Assembly (NCBI RefSeq): GCF_027595985.1
Contig: NC_073307.1
Coordinates: forward strand, 12,034,432-12,098,431
Direction of reading: 5' to 3'
Source: Sorex araneus
Lineage: Eukaryota; Chordata; Mammalia; Eulipotyphla; Soricidae
DNA: 64,000 nt
The notes under the pieces were generated by a model. It was given only the letters and a program-made list of their open reading frames with translations. It had not been told where the DNA came from and made no database searches. Below are positions 20,611-33,627 of the stretch, one piece after another. Each line of letters opens with the position of its first letter. The first letter of the stretch is position 1. The position numbers and the translations under genes are program-made.

Positions 20611-22023
20611 AAACTCCAAATCAGTAAAACAGATTTTCCCCAAATAAAATACCTCCAACTATAACGCATTTTTATATAGTTACATTGATCTCTATTTAGA
20701 AAAAGTAAGACACTAATTCTGTTCACGATCTTAGTCCCTGTGCCTCAGTTTTCCCCATTTGTAAAGGAATAATGTACCTATCTGCAAGGATCCTTTTAGG
20801 GTTAGAGGTTCTACATGCACATTAATTAATGACAAGGAAATAATGAGAGGCTTAAAAATGGCCACTATCACATTTGTGGCTATTTTAATTTTGTGGAGAC
20901 AACTTTTATGACATTGGAATCTCACTAGTCTTTCTTGTACAAGCTTTTGAGATAGGATCTCAGGGTTCCTGCAGTCCTGGGGTTCCTGGTGAGATGGCAT
21001 TTAATGGTTTCAGAATGTTGCTTTACACTCACTGTGCAGCCCCTCACCCTTAAATTGGAACCAGCATATGGAAATCATCACATAGAGAAGAAATCATTTC
21101 AAGTGCTTTGAAAATATAAAAGAAAATAAATGGTCTCAGGGTGAGTAAATATAGGACACTAATGTCTGACGAGTCAGGAAAGCTATGCCAGTGCCTTTGG
21201 CAAAGGCTAATGAGCATTTCTGTCTTCCCCACCCCCTGCCCTTCACTTGTCCTTTAAATTAGAAGTTATTATGATATAAGGCTACCCTTTTATTTTTTTT
21301 AAGTAAATGACATTACACGGAACTCTTGGTATTTTTATATTGTCAAATAGTGGTGAGTTATTTTTACCAGACAATATCAAACAACAATGGAAATTCAAAA
21401 TGGTTGAAAGGCTAGGCCTTGAGAGCCAGATTCTACCCAGGAAGTCACCTTTATTTTCCTATGTTTCATGACCAATGTAACATTTTCCCTTGGAGGGTGC
21501 TCAGCATGTCTGATATGAGATTGAATTGTGTAAATATTGAGTTACAGATGCTGACTGTTGGAGGGATTTGGAATGCAGTGACCCATTGTCAGGTCTCTAA
21601 TCTCTTGGTTGCCTGCCTGCCAGATGGGGAAACAGTGATCAGAACAAGTTCATCCTAAGGCAGAGAAGCCCCTCACTGTGTTTCCTCTGCGCTGAAAGGG
21701 TCTTCGTAGGATCTTGTTGAGTACCAAAGGCTCCTTCAGCTGCAGAGTCGGGCTGAGAGGGGACCTAAATTCAATTAAGGATCCCATAATGATATTTATT
21801 TCATTTTGTTCATTATTACCTTTAGCTATTCTAACCCTTTGGTTCTCTTTCTTATTTGGAAAGGAAACTCCCTTCTTCTCTGTCCTTATTGCCCTCTTTC
21901 TCTTATTTCCTATTCTTTCTCTGGCTCTTTATTGCTTCTCTTCTCCCCCAAACCCCTGCCAAAGATTTCTAAGCAAAACAAAACAATCAGAACATCAAGA
22001 ATGATGTTACTTTACTTCTCTTT
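20611..22023. other. Intronic unique sequence
   Basis: No gene or repeat recognised. Confidence 0.5.
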
Positions 22024-22128
22024 CTGTGTGTGTGAGAGAGAAAGAGAGAGGGGGGGGCAGACAGGCAGACAGACAGACAGACAGGCAGCAGCCAGGCAGG
22101 CAGCCAGGCAGCCAGGCAGGCTGGCAGA
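22024..22128. repeat. Compound microsatellite (TG/GA/CAGA/CAGG)
   Basis: Successive runs of TG, GAGA, a G8 tract, CAGA and CAGG-type units. Translated frames through it are low-complexity artefacts. Confidence 0.95.
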
Positions 22129-22334
22129 GACAATGGAAGGAGAAGGAATAAGCACAGAAAGTTCTGTATAAATCTCTTGAGTTTGATAGAAGGGTTACAC
22201 TGTATTCTGGATCTTTCTATTCATGGATGAGATGAGCTAGAAAGGAGAATTGTTTCACATTTATGCAAAATTTCCAGCATAGTTTCTATAAAAATTTGTA
22301 TTTCAGTAGTCTGATGCTCCATCTACTAGAACTT

Positions 22335-22512
22335 TTTTTTTTTTTTTGCTTTTTGGGTCTCACCCAGCGATGCTCAGGGGTTACTCCTGGCTCTGCACTC
22401 AGGAATTACTCCTGGCGGTGCTTGGAGGACCATATGGGATGCCGGGGATCGAACCCGGGTCGGCCGCATGCAAGACAAGTGCCCTACCCGCTGTGCTATC
22501 ACTCCGGCCCCG
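22335..22512 (-). mobile_element. Class A SINE, near consensus
   Basis: Full antisense copy from poly(T) to CTGTGCTATCACTCCGGCCC, with ACTAGAACTT directly before and after it. B-box antisense GGGGATCGAACCCGGG is intact. Confidence 0.95.
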
Positions 22513-22532
22513 ACTAGAACTTCTTTTTAAAA

Positions 22533-22617
22533 GTCTCTCTCTCTCTCTCCCTGTCTCTCTGTCTCTGTCTCTGTCTCTGTCTCTGTCTCTCTCTCTGTCT
22601 CTCTCTCTCTCTCTCTT
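22533..22617. repeat. (TC)n/(TCTCTG)n microsatellite
   Basis: Pyrimidine-rich simple repeat immediately downstream of the SINE target site. Confidence 0.97.
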
Positions 22618-22983
22618 CCTCACTCTAGTTTTTAGGACTTTTTGCCTCCTTTCATTATTTCTGGTCTGAGCAGCTTGCTTCTTCCTGTGACATTGTCCTT
22701 ATTCTCTGCTGAACTTGGCATTTATTTTCTATCAGGTCTCTATACATAGTATTTTCAAAACAGAGTGTTCCACAACTGTTTCTTTCAGGAGCATACAGGC
22801 TGATTAATAAGTTTTCAAATTTTAGTTGACAGATGATAACATTTTATTCAGTCAAAAGTCAAGTGAAATCAAAGAAGCATTTTTCATGCTTGTATATGGA
22901 AATCTTTCCAGTTCCCCAAAATAACCTACCAAAAATTATACCATTACTTAAAATATAGAAATAACTAGCATATAGTCAAATTG

Positions 22984-23022
22984 GTGAGCAACGGGATGAC
23001 AGTGATAGTGACAGTGATAGCT
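22984..23022 (+). mobile_element. Isolated 3'-end fragment of class B SINE
   Basis: TGAGCAACGGGATGACAGTG followed by ATAGTGACAGTGATAG matches the last bases and tail of class B. No head or body precedes it. It is either a severely 5'-truncated insertion or a remnant. Confidence 0.75.
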
Positions 23023-23361
23023 AAATCAGGCATGTACTCTTAAATTTTTTGGTTAGTGAAAATAGATACTAATGGTGAACATTTATAAAAGCAGTGTTGT
23101 ACATTGTGAGTTCTAGAATAGCAAGGTAAACCTAAACTGTCCATCTATACACTCGGATTCAGGCTCCAATGTTCTGAGGTCAAGGTGTCTAAGGGTGACA
23201 TCAGCCCGGGGCATGCCTTCCTATCTTGCATTGTTTTGATGAGTCTGCTTTTATGATTTGGAGACTGATTTCTTGGTATTTATTGTGAAGAGATTTGCAG
23301 TCACCTTACTCTTTGATAGTAGGAGCATAGTTTTTAATGTGTTTCTAAAGTGCTCTTTGAG

Positions 23362-23539
23362 GACTGGAGAGATATTACAGTGAGTACAGCACTTGCTTGA
23401 TTGTGGTCAAACTAGGATTCATTCCCAGCATCCCGTACGGTCCCCTGAGCACTGCCAGGAGTGATTTCTGAGTGCAGAGCAAAGGAGTAACCCCTTTGCA
23501 TTGCTTGGGGTGACCCAAAAAGAACAACACAACAAAAAA
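23362..23539 (+). mobile_element. Class A SINE, moderately diverged
   Basis: Head GACTGGAGAGATATTACAG, body CATCCCGTACGGTCCCCTGA, end GGTGACCCAAAAAG and an ACAACA-rich tail. TGCTCTTTGAGG and TGTTCTTTAAGG on either side form a decayed target-site duplication. Confidence 0.85.
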
Positions 23540-24231
23540 GGTGTTCTTTAAGGTGGATGATATGTGTGTAACAAGGTACTTAAGAAAGCATTATAAACTA
23601 ATTGAAGATTATTTAATAAATGAATAATTGAACAAACATCTTTATTCTTAGTGTGAGAATGACATCTACTGATTAAGCTTAATTTTGCCAAAGCTTTAAT
23701 CTTATATTTTAAATCAGAAATTTGTTTGAAGGTGAATTAGATAACACTTTATAGTTGTATACATTTTTTAATGATACTATGTAATAACAAGACACCAACC
23801 CAAGAAGTTCAATGCAAAGCCCAATGATTGAACATGTGATCATTATACATGAGTTCTCGACCTAAGTCTAGTTAAACTTTATCTGTGACATTCACTACAA
23901 TGCTAAAATATTTGCTGTTGGTTTATAAAAATGAAACATTTGAAAAACATGATTTTGGGGTCTACTTAAATCAAGAAATAGTATGTGAAATAAAATGCCA
24001 ACAAATGGTAATACTTTCTCTGTTAACTTGAAAGATACAGTATTTTCTGGAAAGAATTATTCTTTATATAGCATTTTATAAACGTTTATATACATGCCAC
24101 AAGATCATAATTAGTATGACATAGTTATTTTGAAAAAAATCCAGAACATCTTAAAATGGTACTCTGTGCTTTCACTAATTTCTTTTCTGTAGTGTTAAAA
24201 AGCAGACTGCGGTGACTTAATACTAAATTCA
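23540..24231. other. Intronic unique sequence
   Basis: AT-rich, nothing recognised. Confidence 0.5.
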
Positions 24232-24345
24232 GCACTGTAGCACTGTAGTCCTGTTGTTTATCAATTTGCTCGAGTGGGCACCAGTAACGTCTCCATTGTG
24301 AGACTTGTTGCTGTTTTTGGCATATCGAATACGCCACAGGTAGCT
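24232..24345 (-). mobile_element. Class B SINE, 5'-truncated
   Basis: Antisense 3' part only: ACTGTAG tail repeats, CAATTTGCTCGAGTGGGCAC, CCATTGTGAGACTTGTTGC, and CACAGGTAGCTTGCCAGG. The tRNA-like head is missing. Confidence 0.85.
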
Positions 24346-24461
24346 TGCCAGGTTCTGCATTAAATACATATTTTTTTTTATAAATGCCTGGTTTGTTCTC
24401 TTAATCTAAAAAAGTGAGTCAGTTCTTTAGAATATACACATGCAAGCAATATATTTTATTG

Positions 24462-24588
24462 TTTTGTTTTGAGGTCACACCCTGCAGTGCATTGTGGGAT
24501 CACTCCTGGCAGGCTCAGGGAACCATGTAGGGGCCAGGGATCAAATCCAGTCGAACTCATACAAGGCAAGTGCTTACTTGTTGGAGCG
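24462..24588 (-). mobile_element. Old class A SINE, internally shortened
   Basis: Antisense GAGGTCACACCCTGCAGTGC, GGATCACTCCTGGCAGG, CAGGGATCAAATCCAG. Part of the body is deleted. Confidence 0.65.
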
Positions 24589-25167
24589 AACAATGTATAT
24601 AAAAACTATCTCAAATAATTAATGAAATTAAACATAATCAATATATATTTTTTTATTGGGACTTCTCAGAAGTGCTAGGGAGACCATGAGGTAGAAGGGA
24701 TTAATTCTTGGGCTCCGTATATAATGTTAACTTCTAAATATAAACTCTGGATTCCTCATGATTTAGAGCCTTGAGTTTGTGCTCCTAGCACGTTGGAGGC
24801 CATGACTGGACACCGTCCCAGTGTAAAAGGCATTGTGATCTCACTGTTCATATCTGCGAAGCATTCCAATGCGAGAGAAGAGAAAAGCTCTGAGCACTCT
24901 TTGTTTCTTCCTTGAACTCCCGTTATCCGAATAAAATGTTTCAAAGAAAAAGGCAAAGTCTTTGACATGCTTGTATTTGATTAATTCTGCATCTCATCAA
25001 ATCATGGTTAGAGGAGAAATATTATCCTATAGAAATAGTGAATGTTTAATAACTAGCTAGACATATTAAATCATATTTAAATACTTTTAAATTTTGTTAT
25101 TATTTTAAATATCAAAATAGCTGGAATGAAATGGCTTTTTTACTGAAAAAGGTTACCATTATTATTC

Positions 25168-25452
25168 ATTTTTTTTTCAACCCCCAATCCCATCTCCCCC
25201 ACCCCACCCTGCCTCTGTGGCAGGGTATTCCCTTTTGTTCTCTCTCTCCTTTTGGGTGTTGTGGTTTGCAATAGGGGTATTGAGTGGCCATCGTGTTCAG
25301 TCTCTAGTCTACTTTCAGCACGCATCTCCCATCCTCCAACCACCTTTTACTTGGTGTTCCCTTCTTTATCTGAGCTGACTTTTCCCCCAGCATGTGAGGC
25401 CGGCTTCAAAGCCATGGAGCAAACCTCCTGGTAATTATTTCTACTATTCTTG
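25168..25452 (-). mobile_element. L1 3'-UTR fragment
   Basis: Aligns to the middle of the L1 copy at 16103-16889: TCTGTGGCAGGGTATTCCC, CTCTCCTTTTGGGTGTTGTG, ACCTTTTACTTGGTGTTCCC. It lacks the terminal tail and the ORF2 part. Confidence 0.85.
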
Positions 25453-25477
25453 ACCATTGTTATTCTTAAAAGAAAAA

Positions 25478-25622
25478 TGACTGAAGAGGTGAACAAAGTT
25501 TAAGCACTTGCCTTGCATGCGGCTGACTCTGATTTGATTCCCAGCACTACCAAGAATAACTCCTGAGCGCAGAGTCAGGAGTAAGAAATAAGACCTGAGC
25601 ACAGTCGGGGTGGCCCAAATGC
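25478..25622 (+). mobile_element. Class A SINE, eroded head
   Basis: CACTTGCCTTGCATGCGGCT, GATTCCCAGCACTACC, GAATAACTCCTGAGCGCAGA and GGGTGGCCCAAATG. The first 30 bp are poorly preserved. Confidence 0.75.
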
Positions 25623-26086
25623 TCTTCACTAAAAGGAAATAAGACATTTCAGAAGAGGATAAAAATAAAGTCATACCATTTAGAAATAATAATTCTCTAA
25701 CATTTTGGTGAGCAATTTCTTAGATCCATTTTCAATCATAGCTACCTTCAATTCTAAGTTAAAATAATGATATTAAATATGCTGTTTTTATTCTTTATAT
25801 ATTCATAAATACTTATTTCATTAATAAAATTTAATGAATACTTAGAATTTACATGTATGGATTGGTCATAACTTTCGTGACTCATTCTCTATTGCATGTA
25901 TATGTTTCCATACTATTACAGATAGTACTGACATTAATACTTTTGCCTATATGAAATACACTTTTTGTATTTAATCACTCCTATAGAATAAATCCCTAAA
26001 CATAGAAATACTAGTGTGATATTATGATCTGTGCTCTGTTTTTTATGGTGAAAATTGAAGACTATATGGATTAATTTGGGATCAAT

Positions 26087-26323
26087 TATCACTGTATTAC
26101 TTTCACTGTCGTACTGTTGCTCATCGATTTGCTTGAGTGGACACAAGTAACATCTCCATTGTGAGACTTATTACTGTTTTTTTGCATATCAAATACACCA
26201 TGCGTAGCTTGCCAAGCTCTGTCGTTCAGGCTGATACTCTTGGTAGCTTGTCAAGAGGGGTGGAGGAATCAAACCCAGGTTGGCCGCATGCAAGGCAAAT
26301 GCCCTACCCTCGGTGCTATCACT
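26087..26323 (-). mobile_element. Class B SINE, nearly full length
   Basis: Antisense copy from the CACTGT-repeat tail through CATCGATTTGCTTGAGTGG and GGTTGGCCGCATGCAAGGC to the head. It ends at GTGCTATCACTT, short of the normal GCTCCAGCCC. Confidence 0.9.
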
Positions 26324-28504
26324 TAGAAAATATTATTACTTAAAGCACGTGGAAAATTTATACCCAAAAAACTATTGTCACTATTGAAAGAATACATAAT
26401 TGATCCCATTTCCTGGTGAGATCAATTATATAAAGAAAAATTTCCCTGTAATCATTAAAACAGGATAGTAAGATAAATCAAATTTTTTAAAAACCTAAGA
26501 AATATTGAACTGTGATTTCTCTCATATTTGAAACAGGCTATAGACCTGATAAGGTCACATGCATATAATATATATTGTTATTACTATCATTGTATCATAA
26601 AATATTATTTTCCTAAAGTTATAGTTCAGTTTCAAGGAAAAGATTTCCTAAATAACACACAATTGAAATTTGGGTCTTTGAGTATTTTTTTAAATTTCAA
26701 TTTATAAAAATATTGTGTAGCATTTGATACAGTTTTTGATAAAGTTTAGGTAATTTTGTCTTAATGTAAGTTAAAGGCCTCTAACATCTCTGTTTCTTCA
26801 GAAAATAATTAATTAAAAAATATTCAGGCCTATGTAATATGAAGCTTGGAGAAACGACTTCTTTAGTCTCCTATTGAATTCCCTGGCTCTGTAGAGGTGC
26901 CTCTGGCCAGGCCCAGCTGCAGCATTCATGTATGCGCTCAAACATCCTTTAGACATTAACAAAAAGTACTGGTGATTATAGATTATAAATCACCCTGGGG
27001 GAAGCATGCTATAAACAATACAGATGCTCCCATGGAAACATCCCAAGGATGGGAATGTACTGGAGACTATTTTTCCATTACATGGCCCTTCATTTCATTT
27101 TATGGCAGTTGTGTGGCTGGTCCTGAGTGAGCCTTGGCAAAAACTGTGTCTGGTAGTGGGAGGGGTAGGGGTCTGGCCGATGGATGCTGATATGTGGGAG
27201 ACGGGAGAGCCTGTGGGAAATGAAGATGCTTGTTCCCCAGACTTGGCTGGGGACAAGTTATCCTTCTAGAAAAGTGACGGTAGGTAGAAATAGTAGGAAC
27301 TGTGATACTTAAAGCATTAGCCATATCAGAATGGCAAGACAAGATGTGACCCACAACTGGGGCAAGAGATGTGTTTTGGCTGTTTCTTTACGAACACAGG
27401 AGCCTGGTGCACAGCGTGGGAATGCATGGATAAAAGATCTTGCAGTTGACCCTACAAAGGTTTTATAGCCTGCCAGCCTGGCATGCAGGAATTACAGTAC
27501 TTTTTGCAAAGAGGGGACTTTGTCATGGAGGCCTCGGGAAAGTGACATGTGAAGTGGGCTTGGGCTATGCTTACCCTTAGAATTCTGGAGGGGAAGGGTG
27601 GCAGCTTGTTCTGAATATGGAGGAGATAGGACACCTCTACTATTGGGATTCTGAGAACATTTTGGTCACATTTCTTCATTTGAAGATTCTCTGGAAAATG
27701 CCCTGAGTGTGTATCTCTGATTCTTGCCATAAATGGTGTCCACATTCCAAAAACTATCTGTAAACAAAATTAATTATAAGTGAGATGACCCAGCAATTGC
27801 ACAATGGCCTTTACTGATCAGTATTCCTGGTTTCTCCCACTAGTTGAAGACAGATGATTTAATATGAGTCCCCACTTTTTTGTTTTCCATTTCCAAAATC
27901 TGCATTCTGCGGTGACCTCCAAATCATTCATCTAGCTTTGGGCATTGAAAGATTACTACTTCCTTCTGGGTCGCTGCTTTTCACTTCAGATTCAGTCTTT
28001 GCACGTGTAGCTGCTTCTCATTGTTTCAGCTCTAAAGGTTGCTCCAGGTGCAGATAGGAACCCTGGCACTATAACCTCAAACGCTACCTTTGAACCGTTT
28101 CCTCCTTAGTGTAGGATGACTGAAAAAGGATATCGGTGGAGAATGCAGACAAGATCTCTCAGCTTGACTTTCCCGTGGCTGGGCTCTGATTTTGTTTCCC
28201 CTCTGTCTCTTAATTTGATTTTGACAGAACATGCCTCTACTCATATCTAAAAAAGCATTGTGCTGGGGATTTCCATTTTTATAGAATTCACAATCCTTTA
28301 ATTTTTATCACCACAAATGTGTGGAAGCTTCTTGTTTTCTTGTTTGATTTTGTGTATGTGTTCGCATGAATGGGAAATAGTGTTTTTAAGTATTGCCTAT
28401 TGATACTAATTGATAGGATAGACAAAGAATGCTGCTAGGACTTTAGGGGTTTTTAACTGAGTCTAAGAGTTTTAAGGAAAGCAGTCTAGTTTAAAGCTCA
28501 GTTC
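26324..28504. other. Intronic unique sequence
   Basis: Long repeat-poor interval. From about 26870 to 28080 it is GC-richer than the rest and has no recognisable repeat. That makes it a candidate for conserved non-coding sequence, though one genome cannot show conservation. Confidence 0.4.
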
Positions 28505-28511
28505 AGTGTGT

Positions 28512-28550
<39 letters not shown>
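28505..28550. repeat. (TG)n microsatellite
   Basis: About 22 TG units with one interrupting GA. Confidence 0.97.
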
Positions 28551-29072
28551 GAATATTGACTAGGTAGGGTTAGGGGAATCATTTAAATTATGTTTACTAA
28601 GTAGATTAAAGGGACATAAGGGACATAGAACTTGAATAAATTTTTCTCTCTTATGCGGCCAGTTTCCTCTACCAATAATACTTTAAAGTTGAACTCAGTC
28701 TAGTAATTTCAATAAGTAGTGTCCCAAACCAAGTATGACAACTTTGTTTTCTGTTACTATCAATGCCATATATTGTCAGTATTCACACATTTGGTGATTA
28801 ATCATATACCACACATTTGGTGGTTAATATATTTGATTTTCTATGTATCTGTTTGTAAACATACTCCAAAGAATATGCTATGCTCCTTAAAGACATGGAT
28901 TATATTTTACATTTCTTTTATCTCATATTCTATATCTATATAGATATATATAATCTAAAACAGGCACAATAAATATCCAAAAGATCTATTTTGGATTTTC
29001 CTATTTATTGTCTAGGTACAAAAAAATCACTGGGTACCACCTTTATTTTAATATAAATAGAAGAAATATAAG

Positions 29073-29196
29073 AGGACTGGGGAGATAGTTTAAAAGGCTG
29101 GCATGCATGCTTTGTAGGCGGTAGTCGTCATTTCAATCTTTGAAAAGCATGGTCCCTTGAGCACTGCCAAGAATAACTCCCTACCAAAGAAAAAAG
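29073..29196 (+). mobile_element. Old class A SINE
   Basis: GGACTGGGGAGATAG head, GCATGGTCCCTTGAGCACTG body and an A-rich end. The B-box region is mutated. Confidence 0.65.
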
Positions 29197-30184
29197 GAAA
29201 ATGTGTTTATTTTAAGAAAATCGATGTAATAATCAATGAAGAGGTTGAATAAAATTTATCTCTACATTATTTAAAATTTCAATTCTTTTCATGCTATCTT
29301 TGTTTTCATTGTCATGGCTGCATGATGCTCCCTGGTTATCTATTAATGTGAATAAGTCATGTAGCACTTCTCTGCTCCTCTCTTATAAACATCAGATTTA
29401 TGCCTGAAATCTAATTCAATCTTTGTATTTCCTCCATCACCATTTGTCTTTCTGTTAAATCTAGTCAACTTTTAAGCACCTGGAAAGGAAATATCAATAT
29501 GTTCTCTGATGTCTGATCCTTTACTCTTTCTTTTATTATTTTGTTTTCTTCTTACATGCAAAAAAAAAGCTCCTATAGTAACAAAAATGCTACATTCTTT
29601 CTCCATAATTGCATGAAATGTATGCATCAGAATCAAAGGAAAATTCTTTGCTTGTGAAATCATAATGTAGGTTGTGATATCTCATTAGGGAAAGTGTTAA
29701 AGAGATACCAAAAATTGGAAGCTTTTTGAGAACTGAGATTAAAAACTTTTGAAAATATGTACAAGTCTTATTTTGGTCTCTGAAGATGTTTTTTCTCTCT
29801 CTATGGTAGTACCTCTCTAATGAAAACACAGAGTCATTTTATAAAGAGAAATTTCCCTTGAGGTATCTACATGAATTAACAAGTTACACCAATTGACAGG
29901 ATTAAATCTAGGTACAAAATAAGATTGATTGCAGAATGGTAACAACTCAAAACTATGGAAACTATTAATGGGATCATAAAAACTTAGAGTTGAAAGAGAC
30001 ATCTTATTTGATACAACTTGCCCAGAGATGGAGTACTTCTTTGTATTATCACTATCAAGGTGAACAGCCATCCTTTTAACAAATAGTGAAACCAATGGAA
30101 CCCAATGAAATTGATAGAATTTCTCATTTGGTTGCCATTAGCTGAAGAAAAAAATTTCTTTATACTTGAATGAAATCTCTACAT
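29197..30184. other. Intronic unique sequence
   Basis: AT-rich, nothing recognised. Confidence 0.5.
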
Positions 30185-30340
30185 GGTCTCATGTTACAAA
30201 CACTTTTTACGGGTATTTGTTACAGGCATTCAGTTATCCCAACCCCAGTCCCACCACCTCTATCACCTTCTCTCCACCATTATCTCCATTTTCCCAACCA
30301 TCTCTTAAAGCCCGTCCCTGTAACAGGCCCGTAATAATTT
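30185..30340 (-). mobile_element. Diverged L1 3' end
   Basis: Antisense 3'-terminal pattern: GTTACAGGCATTCAG, CCCCAGTCCCACCACC, CACCATTATCTCCATTTTCC. Older than the copies that have target-site duplications. Confidence 0.5.
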
Positions 30341-30654
30341 ATTTTATATTGGCGAAGCAATTATCAATGAGATAAAACAGTTATAAGATAATCTGAGGTA
30401 TCATTAATAAGGAAAGTGTTTAGCTGAGCTCATGCTTGCTATTTATAACTTTCATTTCATCATAAGAATTTTTTGTAAAATTTGGATTTATAACCATTAG
30501 GGGAGTTCTTCCAGGGTAAAATCACCCATACTTTCCAGGCATATGATTTACTTCTAATTTTTAGTACCAGAGTCTGACACTCATTTTGATTCAGCAAGAG
30601 TGTATTTACCATTTGCTTTGTGAAAAATATTATTATATGTTTTTCCCCAAGGCC

Positions 30655-31060
30655 ACCACGCAGTTCTCCAATTCTTAGTGGGCACTAGCTGGGAGTAGAC
30701 ATTGCATCAGATTCTGTGAGACAGACCTCAGTTCCTTAGGCTGTTTTCTCTTCAGACGCCAGTTCCAAGTCCAGATTGTTATCTGTGTCGTTACACAGAC
30801 TTGGCTATAAATTGGAGGTTCTGAGACTCCCTTCTGAAGTTTGATAAATTTTATGAAGTGGCTCACAAAATTTATTTGCTTATATTTAGCAGTTTATTGT
30901 AAGAGATATTAAAGGAATAGATCACAGCCAGATAAGTGATCAAAGACAAGCAGGACTCAGGGTACAGAAGCTTCTCTCCTCGGGGGCCTGGGATTTCCAG
31001 GCTCCTGACCTGTGTATATGCTCCACAGCCCTGAATCCAGTCTCATTGTTCATGCGATTT
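30655..31060. repeat. Probable ancient LTR-like repeat
   Basis: GCAGTTTATTGTAAGAGATA, CAGCCAGATAAG and ACAGAAGCTTCTCTCC follow the word order of an old mammalian LTR repeat that I recall but cannot name securely. No coding sequence is present. Confidence 0.35.
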
Positions 31061-32419
31061 TATAGAGCTTAATTTGCAGTCCCCTGTTCACTCTTTCTAG
31101 AGACCCAGACAGGACTAGGAGTTCCAGCCCTCAAATCACTTTCTGTTCCTAGTGACGGCTCTTTCTGAGGCTCTCTGGGGTTTATCCTTAGTTCATCTCT
31201 TGAGAGAAAGAGACAAGGAGAGCAGGGGGGCAGAAAAGGAAAAGCTACAGAGAGATTGTGATACGGGGTGTGCAAGGGGATCAAGGGCCAGAGAAGAAGA
31301 GTAGACCGTGGTTTGGAACTTTATCTTTGAAGACAAAGGGATATATGTAGCATTAATTGGAAAGTTATTTGGGGGGCCCCAGGTATGTCAGTGGCATAAA
31401 TGCCTGTGACCTCTGGTGCCCTAAAGTGGGGTGTGTGACTCCCAGGGAACATCACAACCAAGAATGCAAGCACGATGGCCACGCCTGCATGTAACACCTG
31501 AGCATCACCATAGCAACAGAGGGAAGGGGAAAATGATAGTAATAAATCAAAGTTCCATGAAAGCATGAAGAACAGATACAAAGTAAAGAATGAATTAAAT
31601 TTTTAATTATTGGACATAAAGGAAGTATATAATGAAGAGTTAAGGCTGTGTCTGGGATGAGGTGAATGTTCAATACAGAGAAATTCTAGAGCTAAAAGAC
31701 AAAATACAAAAAGTATAAGAGACAGAGTGGCAAATGACAAAAACTTAGTGAAGACCAGTATGTAAAGTAAAAGGACAGAGAAAGAGGAACCACTGAAAGG
31801 ACATACAAGAGGTTATTGGTGGTATATATGGGAAGAGCACAGTGTTTTTGATAAGTTTAGATAGGAGACTAGTACATGGCCAGGTTGTTAGTAACAAATA
31901 TTCAGAGTTCAAGGAAGAAGGAGCAAAGAACATGCATTTAACATCCAGGAGGACTTTAGTGATCACTTCTCTTGTATGTAGCAGTAGAGGTGGCTGGAAA
32001 TAACATAGTAGTTGGTTGAACAGTATATGGGAGCTGGATGAGAGCAAGAGAGACACACCATAGACAGTTAGTTTTACTTTGATGGTAGTGCTAAGAAGGA
32101 AAGATAGCCCACAGGATGTGGTGAGTATAAAATAAGAAGCATGAAAATGGCACTTGTTTGAGAGAGGAGAAAATCCAGGAAAGTATTTTCTGGTATATTA
32201 GGAGAAAGAGAAAATCCATCTAATTTAGAGCGAACTCAAGCACTAGGAGAAATTAAATCTGTCAAGTTTAGTACTATGTTCATGTTTTATGGATTTTATT
32301 TGGATATTTGAAAATGTTCTTACAGAATAAAAAAAGAATAAAAAATACTAGATATTTTAACGAACTTTCAAGAAACAAAACCCAATATGATTATCATCAC
32401 CTCTAAAGCATTTAAATTA
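31061..32419. other. Intronic sequence, purine-rich, unassigned
   Basis: Long GA-rich stretches on the + strand, for example around 31190-31300 and 31680-32110. The stretch near 31370-31520 has weak SINE-like words (AACACCTGAGCATCACC) that I could not place. Confidence 0.35.
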
Positions 32420-32429
32420 TGGTCTGAAT

Positions 32430-32603
32430 TTTTTTTTTTGCTTTGTGGGTCAGATCCGGCGATGCACAGGGGTTACTCCTGGCTCTTCACTCAGGAATTA
32501 CTCCTGGCGGTGCTCAGGGGACCATATGGGATGCTGGGATTCGAACCCGGGTCGGCCGAGTTCAACGCAAACGCCCTACCCGCTGTGCTATCGCTACAGC
32601 CCC
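32430..32603 (-). mobile_element. Class A SINE, near consensus
   Basis: Full antisense copy. TGGTCTGAATTTTT flanks it on both sides as the target-site duplication. B-box antisense (GATTCGAACCCGGG) is intact. Confidence 0.95.
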
Positions 32604-32617
32604 TGGTCTGAATTTTT

Positions 32618-33385
32618 TATTTATAATCATTTTTTACTTTGAACAAGTGAAACAATTGGAATAATTACAATACTTGCCCCATAACATATTTAACTTTTTC
32701 AAAAAATAGTGTAAGTATCCATAACCTTCTCACTCTCTGACAAAACTAAAATAGCTTGTGTCTATCCTGTTGGGCACTTGCTCCCCCCACTCCACCCCAA
32801 ATCACCCTACTTCTCTGAACCTTTTCTCATGACCCTTACAACATTTTCCTTTCAGCTTTCTGTACAGCCTTTTTGATAATACAATTGTATAAGCTTCTGA
32901 GAAACTGCGAGTTTTTTAAACTTTAAAAAAAAATCAAATTTCCATAACAAAGTAGCCAAAATAAAATTCCCAACTGTGACTAGATGTCTTTATGCTTGCA
33001 GGAAAAGAAATGTCCTTTTATTTTACCACTTTGTGTGTGCCCAGGTGCATATGTTCATGTAATGTGTTTATAAAGAATAGATCATTATATAGGATAAACA
33101 TTCAACAAACGGACAGAAGAGTCTGGCTGGCTTATCCATGAGGTTATGAATTTTATATTATTCTGTGGTTGTTGAGAGCTTGTTCAAATAGAGAAAGACG
33201 TTTATCCCTAGCAACAGGTTTGATTTCCTTAAAAGGCAGTTGTTTCTTTTTTTTCTTTTCTTCTCTGGAGAATTGGCCACAAACTGGGCATAGTTACCAT
33301 ATGACTCATTTGTGGAGCAGCACTGTAGCATATAGAGTTCAGATAAAATTATAAGGAATCAGACCCTAATTAGACCATATGCAAC
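32618..33385. other. Intronic unique sequence
   Basis: AT-rich, nothing recognised. Confidence 0.5.
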
Positions 33386-33396
33386 CAATGAGGCAT

Positions 33397-33400
<4 letters not shown>

Positions 33401-33434
<34 letters not shown>

Positions 33435-33627
33435 TGGTTCCCAACAAGTGTTCCAAGTATGAATTTTTATTGAAATATGATATCCAAAATTATGCAAGTC
33501 TTATAATTAAGCCCCTAAGCATATTGCTTATTAATTATAGCATTACAGTCAGAGAAAAAGCTTTAACTGCGTTACAGTCAGAGAAAAACCTTTCCTGGGT
33601 TGAATCTGTAGCTTCAGATATCCACAA
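33401..33627 (-). pseudogene. Recent 5'-truncated retrocopy of an mRNA 3' UTR with intact poly(A)
   Basis: CAATGAGGCATTCTT is repeated perfectly at 33386-33400 and 33628-33642. On the minus strand the insert ends in an uninterrupted run of at least 33 A, preceded by AATAAA about 30 nt upstream. That is the layout of a polyadenylated pol II transcript copied by L1. It matches none of the SINE or L1 families here. The source gene is not recognised. The body has two near-copies of TTACAGTCAGAGAAAAA (as read on +). No coding frame is kept. Confidence 0.85.

Noticed and set aside
22263..22669. Frames with long Ser/Leu or Arg/Glu/Asp runs
   Set aside because: Translations of the TC microsatellite and the adjacent SINE.
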